Origin: Kingella_B sp963529665
Lineage (GTDB): Bacteria; Pseudomonadota; Gammaproteobacteria; Burkholderiales; Neisseriaceae
DNA: 13,872 nucleotides
Direction: 5' to 3'
Assembly (NCBI GenBank): GCA_963529665.1
Contig: CAUSAG010000035.1
Location: 1 to 13,872 of the forward strand
In this document: positions 1 to 6,304 of the stretch, piece by piece
Numbering within the stretch: the stretch's first letter is position 1
Layout of the letters: every line of letters starts with the position of its first letter
Made by a program: the position numbers and the translations under genes
Notes under the pieces: generated by a model
What the model saw: only the letters and a program-made list of their open reading frames with translations
Told to the model about the DNA's origin: nothing
The model's database searches: none

Positions 1-1070
1 CCCAAGACACCCAACACATGCAACTCGCCCTCGCCCTCGCATGGCAAGGACGCTTCTCCACCAGCCCCAATCCGCGCGTCGGCTGCGTGATTGCGCATGG
101 CAGCCAGATTGTCGGGCAGGGCTATCATGTACGCGCAGGCGCGCCACACGCCGAAGTCCACGCGCTTGCCCAAGCGGGCGAATTGGCACGCGGTGCCACC
201 GCCTACGTTACCCTAGAACCCTGCGCCCACCACGGACGCACGCCACCTTGCGCCGAAGCGCTCTTTCGCGCAGGCGTTGCCCGCGTGGTGGCTGCCATGC
301 AAGACCCCAATCCGCTCGTTGCAGGCAAAGGGCTGGAAATTCTGCGCCAAGCAGGCATCCAAGTTGCCAGCGGATTATGCGAAGCCGAAGCCCGCGCGCT
401 CAATCGCGGCTTTTTATCGCGCATTGAACGCCAACGCCCGTTTGTTAAACTCAAAATCGCCGCCAGCCTAGACGGCAAAACCGCGCTGTCCAACGGCGCA
501 AGCCAATGGATAACAGGCGAAGCCGCCCGCGCCGACGTGCAAATCCAACGCGCCGAAAGCTGCGCCGTGCTCACAGGCATCGGCACCATTCTTGCCGACA
601 ACCCCCAGCTCAACGTCCGCATCCCCACCATCCGCCAACCACTGCGCATCGTGCTAGACCGCCAACTGCGCACCCCCGCTCGCAACCAAATCATCCAAGA
701 CGGCGGCAACACCCTAATCTGCACCCAAAACGTTGCGCCCGAAAACCCCTTTGCCGCTTATCCCAACGTGCAAATAGATAGACAGCCTGAAAACGGTTTG
801 GCGCATCTGATCGCCCACCTCGCCCAGCAACACCAAATTGGCGAATTGATGATAGAAGCAGGCAGCACCCTCGCCACCGTCTTTATTCAAGCCGATTTGG
901 TGGACGAAATCGTGTACTACCAAGCCCCCAAAATTCTCGGCGACAGCGCACGCGGCATTTTCAGGCTGCCTGAAAACGAAAAAACGCTCAGCCAGCCGCC
1001 GCAATGGCAAACCGTGAGCGTGGAAACGTTGGGCGATGACATCAAATGGGTGTTGCAGCGCAAGCGGTAA
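1..1070 (+). CDS. ribD: RibD, bifunctional riboflavin deaminase/reductase (5' end cut by window)
   Basis: This gene catalyses two early cytosolic steps of riboflavin synthesis: deamination of the diaminopyrimidine made from GTP, then reduction of its ribosyl side chain. Counting from the first ATG at 18 (350 residues), the N-terminal zinc deaminase domain shows SPNPRVGC (16-23), HAEVHAL (44-50) and PC...PPC (68-78), which are the zinc ligands and proton-shuttle Glu. The reductase domain starts near residue 140 (RPFVKLKIAASLDGK) and includes the GIGTILADNP stretch. The frame is open to the left edge (codons 3-17 read QDTQH), and family members usually have about ten residues before this point, so the true start is probably outside the window. 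A palindromic DUS at 960-974 is read in frame as FRLPEN, a segment not expected in the family. The gene ends directly before a DUS hairpin. Confidence 0.95.
   Translation, partial: QDTQHMQLALALAWQGRFSTSPNPRVGCVIAHGSQIVGQGYHVRAGAPHAEVHALAQAGELARGATAYVTLEPCAHHGRTPPCAEALFRAGVARVVAAMQDPNPLVAGKGLEILRQAGIQVASGLCEAEARALNRGFLSRIERQRPFVKLKIAASLDGKTALSNGASQWITGEAARADVQIQRAESCAVLTGIGTILADNPQLNVRIPTIRQPLRIVLDRQLRTPARNQIIQDGGNTLICTQNVAPENPFAAYPNVQIDRQPENGLAHLIAHLAQQHQIGELMIEAGSTLATVFIQADLVDEIVYYQAPKILGDSARGIFRLPENEKTLSQPPQWQTVSVETLGDDIKWVLQRKR
960..974. repeat. Palindromic DUS inside ribD
   Basis: The 15-mer reads TTCAGGCTGCCTGAA and is symmetric around its central base. It contains the complement of kingDUS at 960-971 and the variant AGGCTGCCTGAA at 963-974. 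It is translated in ribD as part of FRLPEN. A weaker copy, AGACAGCCTGAA, lies in the same gene at 780-791. Confidence 0.85.
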
Positions 1071-1073
1071 ACA

Positions 1074-1114
1074 TTTTCAGGCTGCCATTTTGTGTAACAG
1101 CGGCAGCCTGAAAA
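1074..1114. terminator. DUS inverted pair after ribD
   Basis: A 13-bp perfect stem (1074-1086 with 1102-1114) around a 15-base loop begins three bases after the ribD stop. Both arms are near-exact DUS copies, each with one edge mismatch in the 12-mer. DUS inverted pairs after genes commonly act as transcription terminators in Neisseriaceae. This one lacks a T-run on the plus strand, so termination here is an inference. Confidence 0.55.
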
Positions 1115-1136
1115 CCATTTGGTTGCGTCCTATAAA

Positions 1137-1205
1137 AGGCAGCCTGAAAACGAGCAAAGCGAGTTTCAGCAAAGCTAAAACGGAAAACCGATTTTCAGGC
1201 TGCCT
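1137..1205. repeat. DUS-bounded unit A (69 bp)
   Basis: The unit starts with AGGCAGCCTGAA (1137-1148) and ends with its reverse complement (1194-1205). Inside, CGG-AAAA-CCG forms a small hairpin, and the segment TTTCAGCAAAGCTAAAACG resembles the interior of the next unit. Confidence 0.5.
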
Positions 1206-1289
1206 CAAACCAAGCGGCAAACTTGTCGCTGTTCAAGTAATCCAACGCTTTCTTTGCTTGTAAACGTTGTTACCAAGCGATTTATCAAA

Positions 1290-1369
1290 AGGCAGCCTGA
1301 AAGCCGCAGGCTTCAACGAAGTTAAAACGAGCGAAGCGGTAAAAACAGCAAATGCGTTTCAGGTTGCCT
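1290..1369. repeat. DUS-bounded unit B (80 bp)
   Basis: Exact kingDUS at 1290-1301 and a one-mismatch inverted copy at 1358-1369 (TTCAGGTTGCCT) bound the unit. The interior segment CTTCAACGAAGTTAAAACG matches unit A at about 15 of 18 core positions, suggesting a shared origin. Confidence 0.5.
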
Positions 1370-1388
1370 TTTGCCGCTTCACCATCCG

Positions 1389-1973
1389 CTAAACCACTTC
1401 CACCCCAAATTCCGCCAACGCTCCCACCAGCCAAAAAATTGGCAAACCAATCAACGCATTCGGATCAGAACAATCCACGCGCTCCAACAACGCCGCCCCC
1501 AAGCCTTCGCTTTTCGCCGCCCCCGCGCAGAAAATCGCATCAGGCTCACGCGCCAAATACCGCTCAATCTGCCCCGCCGACAACACCCGCATCCGCACCA
1601 CCGTCTCGTCCACATGCGATTTGAGGCAGCCTGAAACCGAATCCAACACACAAACCGCGCTGTAAAACACAATCTCCCGCCCCGACAAATCCCCCAGCAT
1701 CGCCGCCGCCCGCTCCACCGACATCGGCTTGCCCAACTGCCGCCCATCGCACCAAGCCACTTGGTCCGCCCCAATAATCAAATGCGCAGGAAACTGCCCC
1801 GCCAACGATTTTGCCTTGCCCACCGCCAAACGCAGCGCCGTTTCCCGCGCCGATTCCCCCGCCAACGGCGACTCATCAAACACAGGCTTGCCCACCGCAA
1901 AATCCAATCCCAAAGCCACCAACTGCCGCTGGCGAAACACCGAAGAAGACCCCAAAACAACAGGCAACGCCAT
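1389..1973 (-). CDS. maf: Maf-family nucleotide pyrophosphatase, YceF type
   Basis: Maf proteins are cytosolic house-cleaning pyrophosphatases. The YceF subgroup hydrolyses 7-methyl-GTP to the monophosphate. The 194-residue protein has the family length and motifs: LGSSSVFR near the N-terminus (7-14), IGADQV with the catalytic Asp at 70, GKP (81-83), CAGAAKSEGLG (149-159) and DPNALIGLP (170-178). The SEGLG/DPNALIGLP pattern points to YceF rather than the dTTP/UTP-cleaving Maf-1 type. The ATG at 1973 follows an AAGGGAG ribosome site at about 1982-1988. It is divergent from yceD, the same arrangement as yceF/yceD in enterobacteria. An exact DUS at 1624-1635 lies within the gene and is translated as part of DSVSGCLKSH. 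Confidence 0.93.
   Translation of the reverse strand: MALPVVLGSSSVFRQRQLVALGLDFAVGKPVFDESPLAGESARETALRLAVGKAKSLAGQFPAHLIIGADQVAWCDGRQLGKPMSVERAAAMLGDLSGREIVFYSAVCVLDSVSGCLKSHVDETVVRMRVLSAGQIERYLAREPDAIFCAGAAKSEGLGAALLERVDCSDPNALIGLPIFWLVGALAEFGVEVV
1624..1635. repeat. Exact kingDUS inside maf
   Basis: AGGCAGCCTGAA on the plus strand; in the maf frame it encodes SGCL in a loop between conserved motifs. Confidence 0.85.
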
Positions 1974-1994
1974 CGCGCCACTCCCTTAAAAATA

Positions 1995-2023
1995 TTGACG
2001 AAACAAACGCAAAATTATATCAT
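1995..2023 (+). promoter_or_regulatory. Sigma70 promoter for yceD-rpmF
   Basis: TTGACG (1995-2000), a 17-base spacer and TATCAT (2018-2023) give a strong match to the sigma70 consensus, five of six at each hexamer. The expected transcription start is near 2030, only about three bases before the yceD ATG at 2033, so the mRNA would be leaderless or nearly so. Confidence 0.6.
2014..2022 (-). promoter_or_regulatory. Extended -10 promoter for maf
   Basis: On the minus strand these bases read TGATATAAT, a perfect extended -10 element, about 40 bases upstream of the maf start. The -35 region is poor, as is typical of extended -10 promoters. It overlaps the plus-strand -10 of yceD, so the two promoters probably compete. 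Confidence 0.5.
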
Positions 2024-2032
2024 GTGCCGTTT

Positions 2033-2533
2033 ATGTTAAACCGAATACTGATTGATTCCCAAGCGTTCACCGCCAAGCAAGAAACCCTGCAAGGCACCGT
2101 CTCGCTCAACCAACTAGACGAACGCATCTGGACGCACGATTTCACCGACCTGTCATCATCCCTCGCCTACACCCTAACAGGCGGCACAGATAAATGGCAA
2201 CGCCCCTATTTAACGCTCACCCTTTCAGGCTGCCTACCCCTGCAATGCCAACGCTGTATGCAACCCACAGAATTTGCGTTAAACGAAAACGTGCGAATTG
2301 TTCTGTTTGAAAACGAAGAAACGCTAGACGAAGCTATGCTAGCCGACGAAGACCTCGAAGGTATGCTGCAAGAGCCCGAAATAGACGTTTTCTCGCTCAT
2401 TGAAGACCAAATCCTTATGGCTTTGCCGTTTTCCCCCAAGCACGAACAATGCGGCAACGCCCAGCTAGAAGCCAACAATCAAAGCAAACCCAATCCCTTT
2501 GCCGCGCTGGCAGGATTGAAAAAATCGGGCTAA
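2033..2533 (+). CDS. yceD: YceD family (DUF177) protein
   Basis: YceD is a small cytosolic protein encoded next to L32 in most bacteria and linked to 23S rRNA accumulation; its exact role is not settled. The 166-residue protein shows the family features: a central CQRC (72-75), an acidic middle segment, LPFSPKHEQC (131-140) and the C-terminal NPFAALAGL (154-162). The frame stays open upstream to 1811, but that extension lies antisense to maf and is proline-rich nonsense, so the ATG at 2033 is chosen. GTG at 2024 is a weaker alternative. No ribosome site is visible, which agrees with the predicted almost leaderless transcript. An exact DUS at 2224-2235 is read as LSGCLP. rpmF follows after 33 bases, probably in one operon. 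Confidence 0.88.
   Translation: MLNRILIDSQAFTAKQETLQGTVSLNQLDERIWTHDFTDLSSSLAYTLTGGTDKWQRPYLTLTLSGCLPLQCQRCMQPTEFALNENVRIVLFENEETLDEAMLADEDLEGMLQEPEIDVFSLIEDQILMALPFSPKHEQCGNAQLEANNQSKPNPFAALAGLKKSG
2224..2235. repeat. Exact kingDUS (minus orientation) inside yceD
   Basis: TTCAGGCTGCCT on the plus strand, translated as part of LSGCLP just before the CQRC motif. Confidence 0.85.
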
Positions 2534-2566
2534 CTTTTTTATCTTTCATTTAATTAGGAGTTCAAA

Positions 2567-2746
2567 ATGGCCGTTCAACAGAACAAAAAATCCCCCTCAC
2601 GCCGTGGCATGCACCGTTCACACGATGCGTTGACTGCCCCAGCATTGTCAGTAGATGGCGCAACAGGTGAAGTACACCGCCCACACCACATTTCGCCAAA
2701 CGGCATGTATCGTGGTCGCAAAGTAGCCAAAGCCAAAGGCGAATAA
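2567..2746 (+). CDS. rpmF: 50S ribosomal protein L32
   Basis: The 59-residue protein is a component of the large ribosomal subunit. It begins MAVQQNKKSPSRRGMHRSHD, the typical L32 start, and continues with LSVDGATGEVHRPHHISP and a basic tail, GRKVAKAKGE. It lacks the four-cysteine zinc ribbon found in some L32 proteins, as is usual for proteobacteria. AGGAG at about 2556-2560 is a good ribosome site seven bases before the ATG. It is the second gene of the yceD-rpmF operon and is closed by a clear hairpin at 2759-2801. Confidence 0.97.
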   Translation: MAVQQNKKSPSRRGMHRSHDALTAPALSVDGATGEVHRPHHISPNGMYRGRKVAKAKGE

Positions 2747-2758
2747 GCACTGCGGCGC

Positions 2759-2801
2759 AAAAAGCCAGCGATTGAGCAACAGCAATATCGGCTGGCTTTT
2801 T
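2759..2801 (+). terminator. Intrinsic terminator after rpmF
   Basis: A perfect 11-bp stem (2759-2769 with 2791-2801; AAAAAGCCAGC paired with GCTGGCTTTTT) with a 21-base loop begins 13 bases after the rpmF stop. The right arm ends in five T. It separates the yceD-rpmF unit from the following phosphoribosyltransferase. Confidence 0.8.
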
Positions 2802-2813
2802 CGTATCAAGCAT

Positions 2814-2851
2814 TTTCAGGCTGCCTACTCTCACACTCATGCAGCCTGAAA
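2814..2851. repeat. DUS inverted pair ahead of the phosphoribosyltransferase
   Basis: An exact inverted kingDUS (2815-2826) and a one-mismatch copy, ATGCAGCCTGAA (2839-2850), form an 11-bp stem with a 16-base loop. The apparent upstream ATG at 2839 is the mutated edge of the second DUS, which argues against its use as a start codon. Confidence 0.7.
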
Positions 2852-2889
2852 CATATCCTTACCCCATCAATAGCAAAGCGAGTATCTCC

Positions 2890-3429
2890 ATGGTACAAAA
2901 AATTTGGTACACCTACGACGACATCCATCGCACCGTGAAACAAATCGCCCAAAAAATCAACGAATCAGGCATTAAATACGATGCCATGATTGCCATTGGC
3001 GGCGGCGGTTTTATTCCCGCGCGTATGCTGCGCACATTTCTTGACGTGCCCATCTACGCCGTAACCACTGCGTACTATCTCAACGAAACCGATAGCCAAA
3101 CCACCGATGCTGTGCAGAAAATCCAATGGCTTGACCCCATCCCAGCCGAGTTGCAAGGCAAAAATGTTTTGGTGGTGGATGAAGTGGACGACAGCCGCAC
3201 CACCATGCACTTTGTGTTGGATGAATTGGAACGCGATGGCTTCAAGCAAATCGGCGTTGCCGTTATCCACAACAAACTCAAACCCAAAGCCGCCGAGCTG
3301 CCTGCTGATGTTGCCTATTTTAGTGGTGTAGAAATTGAAGATTGGTGGATCAACTATCCTTGGGATGCCACCGATATTGAAGCGCACAACCGCCGCGCCG
3401 CCGCAGGCGTTCATTCAGACGAAGAATAA
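2890..3429 (+). CDS. Purine-type phosphoribosyltransferase (hypoxanthine/xanthine-like)
   Basis: Cytosolic type I phosphoribosyltransferase, probably salvaging a purine base with PRPP. From the ATG at 2890 it has 179 residues. It shows a beta-strand and loop AIGGGGFIPARMLR (about 35-48), an aromatic TTAYY (59-63), and the PRPP-binding motif VLVVDEVDDSRTT (about 93-105). The C-terminal EDWWINYPWD supplies the aromatic residue that stacks on the base in hypoxanthine/xanthine/guanine enzymes. The frame is open back to ATG 2839, but that start sits in a DUS hairpin and adds 17 unconserved residues, so 2890 is preferred; neither has a strong ribosome site. The base specificity cannot be read from the sequence. 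The gene separates rpmF from plsX, which are adjacent in many proteobacteria. Confidence 0.85.
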   Translation: MVQKIWYTYDDIHRTVKQIAQKINESGIKYDAMIAIGGGGFIPARMLRTFLDVPIYAVTTAYYLNETDSQTTDAVQKIQWLDPIPAELQGKNVLVVDEVDDSRTTMHFVLDELERDGFKQIGVAVIHNKLKPKAAELPADVAYFSGVEIEDWWINYPWDATDIEAHNRRAAAGVHSDEE

Positions 3430-3442
3430 AGCTGTAAACCCT

Positions 3443-3488
3443 TTTCAGGCTGCCTGAAACCCCAAAAAGCGTTTCAGGCAGCCTGAAA
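3443..3488. terminator. 18-bp DUS hairpin between the phosphoribosyltransferase and plsX
   Basis: Two palindromic 15-mers (3444-3458 and 3473-3487) lie in a larger perfect stem of 18 bp (3443-3460 with 3471-3488) around a 10-base loop, 13 bases after the stop codon. Each arm can also fold on itself. It is likely to terminate the upstream transcript, although there is no long T-run. Confidence 0.6.
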
Positions 3489-3535
3489 CCGTTTTACAAT
3501 AGCCACATTATTGAATAGGGATACGCGCACAACAA

Positions 3536-3547
3536 AGGCAGCCTGAA
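3536..3547 (+). repeat. Exact kingDUS upstream of plsX
   Basis: AGGCAGCCTGAA, unpaired, about 50 bases before the plsX start. Confidence 0.85.
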
Positions 3548-3599
3548 AACCCATTCCCTCGCCTCGCGCCAAGCAATCCCACCACAAAGGAACTTCAAC

Positions 3600-4619
3600 A
3601 TGATAACCCTCTCCGTAGATGCCATGGGTGGCGACATTGGTCTCGCTGTAACCGCGCCCGCCGCCGCCAATTTTCTACAACGCCGCCCCGATGCCAAGCT
3701 CATTATGGTGGGCGATCAAACCCAAATTCAAACCGCGCTACAACAAGCCAACGCCCCGATGGAGCGCATCAGCATTGTTCACGCCAGCGAAGTGGTTGGC
3801 ATGGACGAAGCCCCGCAATACGCGCTGAAAAACAAAAAAGATTCATCTATGCGAGTCGCCATCCAGCAAGTGAAAGATGGCAGCGCCCAAGCCGCCGTTT
3901 CCGCAGGCAACACAGGCGCACTCATGGCAACCGCCCGCTTCGTGCTCAAAACCCTGCCCCATATAGACCGCCCCGCCATCGCCAAATTTCTCCCCGCTGA
4001 AAACGACCATCTCACCCTAATGCTAGACCTCGGCGCAAACGTGGACAGCACCCCCGAACAACTCCACCAATTTGCCATTATGGGTAGCGAACTCTATCGC
4101 GCCCTCTATCCCAACCACAACACCCCCAAAATCGGCTTGCTCAACATCGGCACAGAAGACATCAAAGGCACAGAAACCGTCAAACAAGCCTTTCAGCTTC
4201 TTCAACAAAGCCCCATCAACTTCATCGGTAACATAGAAGCCAACCAAATATACAGCAACCAAATTGATGTTGTGATTGCCGACGGCTTCGTGGGCAACAT
4301 CGTACTCAAAACCATAGAAGGCACAGCAGGCTTTATGGGCGGCATCATCAAACAAGAATTCCAACGCAATCTATACACCAAATTCAGCGCGCTCACCGCC
4401 TTGCCCGTGCTCAACAGCTTCAAGCGCCGCCTAGATCCACGCCGCTACAACGGCGCAATATTTCTCGGCTTGCGCGGCATTGTAGTGAAAAGCCACGGTG
4501 GCACCGATGCCACAGGTTTTGCCTTCGCCCTAGAAGAAGCCTACCAAGAAGCCCAAGCCGATAGCCTAGCCAAAATTGAACAAGGCATCAGCGAAAAACT
4601 CGCCACCGTAGCCCAATAA
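3600..4619 (+). CDS. plsX: PlsX, phosphate acyltransferase
   Basis: PlsX converts acyl-ACP and phosphate to acyl-phosphate, the acyl donor for PlsY in the first step of phospholipid synthesis. It is a peripheral protein on the inner face of the membrane. The 339 residues match the usual length. Family motifs include VDAMGGDIG (6-14), SAGNTGALMA (101-110), LIMVGD near 34-39, and the C-terminal GLRGIVVKSHGGTDATGF. An AAAGGAA ribosome site sits seven bases before the ATG. A fabH gene often follows plsX, but here the next gene is a porin with its own promoter. A TACAAT at 3495-3500 could be a -10 element, but no good -35 accompanies it. Confidence 0.96.
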   Translation: MITLSVDAMGGDIGLAVTAPAAANFLQRRPDAKLIMVGDQTQIQTALQQANAPMERISIVHASEVVGMDEAPQYALKNKKDSSMRVAIQQVKDGSAQAAVSAGNTGALMATARFVLKTLPHIDRPAIAKFLPAENDHLTLMLDLGANVDSTPEQLHQFAIMGSELYRALYPNHNTPKIGLLNIGTEDIKGTETVKQAFQLLQQSPINFIGNIEANQIYSNQIDVVIADGFVGNIVLKTIEGTAGFMGGIIKQEFQRNLYTKFSALTALPVLNSFKRRLDPRRYNGAIFLGLRGIVVKSHGGTDATGFAFALEEAYQEAQADSLAKIEQGISEKLATVAQ

Positions 4620-4638
4620 ATAACGGCTCGCCTACCAA

Positions 4639-4650
4639 AGGCAGCCTGAA
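4639..4650 (+). repeat. Exact kingDUS after plsX
   Basis: AGGCAGCCTGAA, 19 bases after the plsX stop and not paired with a second DUS. Confidence 0.85.
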
Positions 4651-4660
4651 AATGCACAAC

Positions 4661-4689
4661 AGGCGTAGGCTACGTTTCAGCCTACGCCT
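4661..4689. terminator. Strong hairpin after plsX
   Basis: A perfect 11-bp GC-rich stem (4661-4671 with 4679-4689, AGGCGTAGGCT paired with AGCCTACGCCT) has a 7-base loop. It is not made of DUS and has only a weak T-run after it, so it may be a terminator or an RNA-stabilising element. Its core resembles the hairpin at 7125-7169. Confidence 0.55.
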
Positions 4690-4964
4690 TAATAACAACA
4701 AAAAGTCCCATTCCGTTCATCTAATGTGAAAAAATCGGATGGATAAAATGAAATAGATACTCATTTACATAAAATTCCCCACCAAATAACTCCGTTTTTC
4801 TCACACAAAAAACAACATCTCCAAAATGCTTAAAAATAAATTTGCAAAAAAACAACACTATTTAATTGTGTAAAATTCTTTTATGAAACAATAAAATAAA
4901 ATGTGGCAAGCAAAATTGTTCCAAAAATTTCAGAGCGGGCTCGGCGTAAAAACGAAAAATAAGT

Positions 4965-4993
4965 TTGTTTTTTTCTCTCAAACTAGCTATATT
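4965..4993 (+). promoter_or_regulatory. Sigma70 promoter of the porin gene
   Basis: TTGTTT (4965-4970), a 17-base spacer and TATATT (4988-4993) form a good sigma70 promoter, preceded by A/T tracts that could serve as an UP element. The expected transcription start is near 5000. Confidence 0.65.
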
Positions 4994-5045
4994 AGCGACT
5001 GCGAACTGCAGGCTCATGTCCGATGAGCTTAACAGGGATTAAAAA

Positions 5046-5059
5046 TGTTCATGTGAACA
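5046..5059. promoter_or_regulatory. Inverted repeat in the porin leader
   Basis: TGTTCA-TG-TGAACA is a symmetric 14-mer in the transcribed leader, 50 bases before the porin ATG. It could be an operator or a small RNA-level structure; I do not recognise the factor. Confidence 0.35.
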
Positions 5060-5108
5060 CGTTTAATTCTTTTCAAAACTTGTTTAAGTAAACATAAGGA
5101 ATACAGAA

Positions 5109-6167
5109 ATGAAAAAAACTCTGATTGCTTTGGCTTTAGCTTCATTGTCAACTGCTTCTATGGCAGACGTAATTTTGTACGGTCAAATCAAAGGTGGTGT
5201 TGAAACTACTTTTGGTAACAAATTTGGCAACGATAAAAACAAAGGTTCAACTACTCAAATCGTTGACTACGGTTCACGTATCGGTTTCAAAGGTCATGAG
5301 CACCTGACTGACAACTTGGATGCTATTTGGCAAGTTGAATCTAAAGTAGATATCGGTGGTGGTTCTAACCGCACATTCAATACTCGCGACTCTTTCATCG
5401 GTTTGAAAGGTGGCTTCGGTACTGTTAAAGTAGGTTACCAACAAACTCCAATCAAAGAGTTGAATGGCAAACTGGACCAATGGGAATATAGTTCTCCTGT
5501 TGCTGGTTTGGGCACATTTACTCGTGGTACTGACGCTAGCCGTCGTGCTACTGCGGTTAGCTACGAAACTCCTGATTTGTCTGGCTTCTCTGCAAAAGCT
5601 TACTACTCACCTAGCGAGCAAGAAAACGGTGAGGATAATTACTCATTGGGTAACCACAAAGAGAAAGCCAAAGGTATTTATGGCTTGAGTGCAAGCTACA
5701 AAAACTCTGGTTTCTTCGCTGATGTTGCTGGTGTGTATGCACGCGGTACTACTGCTGCTGCTCGTGCAGGCAAAAAAGGCGGTTACCAAGCATTGGCACA
5801 AGCTGGTTACGAAAGCGACAAATGGTTGGCTGGTTTGGCTTACCAACGTTCACAACGTGTAGAACGCTCTGACTCTACTTTGAATGCTGATGCTGACAAA
5901 GCAAACGAATTGGCATTGTCTGGTGCTTTCACTCTTAACGATGCTTTGACTCTGAAAGGTACTTTTGCTTACGGTTTCGATGTTAAAGATGTTGATGGCA
6001 ACAAAATTGCTGGTAACGGCAAATACTACCAAGGCTTGGTAGGTGCTGACTACGCATTGTCTAAACGTACTATCGTTAATGGTCAATACGGCTACCTGCA
6101 ATCTGGTAAAGGCGATGACAAACTGAAAGCTAACGTAGTTAGCATTGGTATGAAACACAAATTCTAA
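5109..6167 (+). CDS. Major outer-membrane trimeric porin (neisserial PorB-like)
   Basis: General diffusion porin forming a beta-barrel in the outer membrane. The 352-residue precursor has a classic signal peptide (MKKTLIALALASLSTASMA, cleavage after residue 19). The mature protein starts DVILYGQIKGGVE, the usual porin opening strand, and contains GSRIGFKGHE, SFIGLKGGFGTVKVGYQ and many alternating-residue strands. It ends in Phe (VVSIGMKHKF), the C-terminal signature for barrel insertion. Its codon use differs from its neighbours: GGT, GCT, ACT and GTT are strongly favoured over the GC-rich codons of plsX or ribD, as expected for a very highly expressed gene. It has no DUS. Its own promoter and a strong terminator make it a single-gene unit. 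The ion preference cannot be deduced. Confidence 0.93.
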   Translation: MKKTLIALALASLSTASMADVILYGQIKGGVETTFGNKFGNDKNKGSTTQIVDYGSRIGFKGHEHLTDNLDAIWQVESKVDIGGGSNRTFNTRDSFIGLKGGFGTVKVGYQQTPIKELNGKLDQWEYSSPVAGLGTFTRGTDASRRATAVSYETPDLSGFSAKAYYSPSEQENGEDNYSLGNHKEKAKGIYGLSASYKNSGFFADVAGVYARGTTAAARAGKKGGYQALAQAGYESDKWLAGLAYQRSQRVERSDSTLNADADKANELALSGAFTLNDALTLKGTFAYGFDVKDVDGNKIAGNGKYYQGLVGADYALSKRTIVNGQYGYLQSGKGDDKLKANVVSIGMKHKF

Positions 6168-6194
6168 TCTGAGATTATTCAGGCTTAGAATGAC

Positions 6195-6224
6195 AAAACT
6201 CCCCGCGAAAGTGGGGAGTTTTTT
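6195..6224 (+). terminator. Intrinsic terminator of the porin gene
   Basis: The stem AAAACTCCCC (6195-6204) pairs with GGGGAGTTTT (6213-6222), is extended by two inner pairs around a GAAA tetraloop, and is followed by further T. It is a textbook Rho-independent terminator 28 bases after the stop codon. Confidence 0.9.
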
Positions 6225-6258
6225 AATTGGCAAACAATACCCTTACAAATACACAGAT

Positions 6259-6290
6259 AGGCAGCCTGAAACTTGGTTTTCAGGCTGCCT
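6259..6290. terminator. DUS inverted pair between the convergent porin and NIF3 genes
   Basis: Two exact DUS (6259-6270 and 6279-6290) form a 13-bp stem with a 6-base loop. It lies 14 bases beyond the stop of the minus-strand NIF3 gene and is symmetric, so it could terminate transcription from both sides. Confidence 0.65.
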
Positions 6291-6304
6291 GTTGTTTATC
6301 TTGA

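Larger units (their letters stand above)
1115..1388. other. DUS-rich intergenic spacer with two DUS-bounded units
   Basis: With the preceding hairpin, this makes a 318-bp gap between ribD and maf with no credible gene. It holds two units, each bounded by an inverted DUS pair: 1137-1205 (exact at both ends) and 1290-1369 (exact left end, one mismatch at the right end). Their interiors share a related segment of about 18 bases (roughly TTCARCRAAGYTAAAACG). Short open frames here read through DUS copies and look spurious. Confidence 0.6.
4690..5108 (+). promoter_or_regulatory. AT-rich leader region of the porin gene
   Basis: No gene is visible here. The stretch is much richer in A and T than its surroundings and ends with the porin promoter and a leader of about 110 bases. 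Inside the leader are a 6-bp hairpin (GCTCAT 5012-5017, ATGAGC 5023-5028) and an inverted repeat, TGTTCA-TG-TGAACA (5046-5059). The ribosome site AAGGA (5096-5100) stands eight bases before the ATG. Confidence 0.6.

Noticed and set aside
203..724. Minus-strand open frame opposite ribD
   Set aside because: Shadow of ribD with no recognisable features or start context.
1036..1263. Small plus-strand frame after ribD
   Set aside because: Overlaps the end of ribD and translates DUS repeats; no ribosome site.
1074..1369. CRISPR array
   Set aside because: Repeats are short 12-mers in both orientations with irregular spacing and match DUS; no array structure or cas gene.
1811..2032. N-terminal extension of the yceD frame
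   Set aside because: It lies antisense to the conserved maf gene, is a proline-rich low-quality translation, and a good promoter sits between it and the ATG at 2033.
3472..3500. Sigma70 promoter for plsX
   Set aside because: TACAAT at 3495-3500 is a fair -10, but the -35 position lies in a DUS arm and matches poorly.
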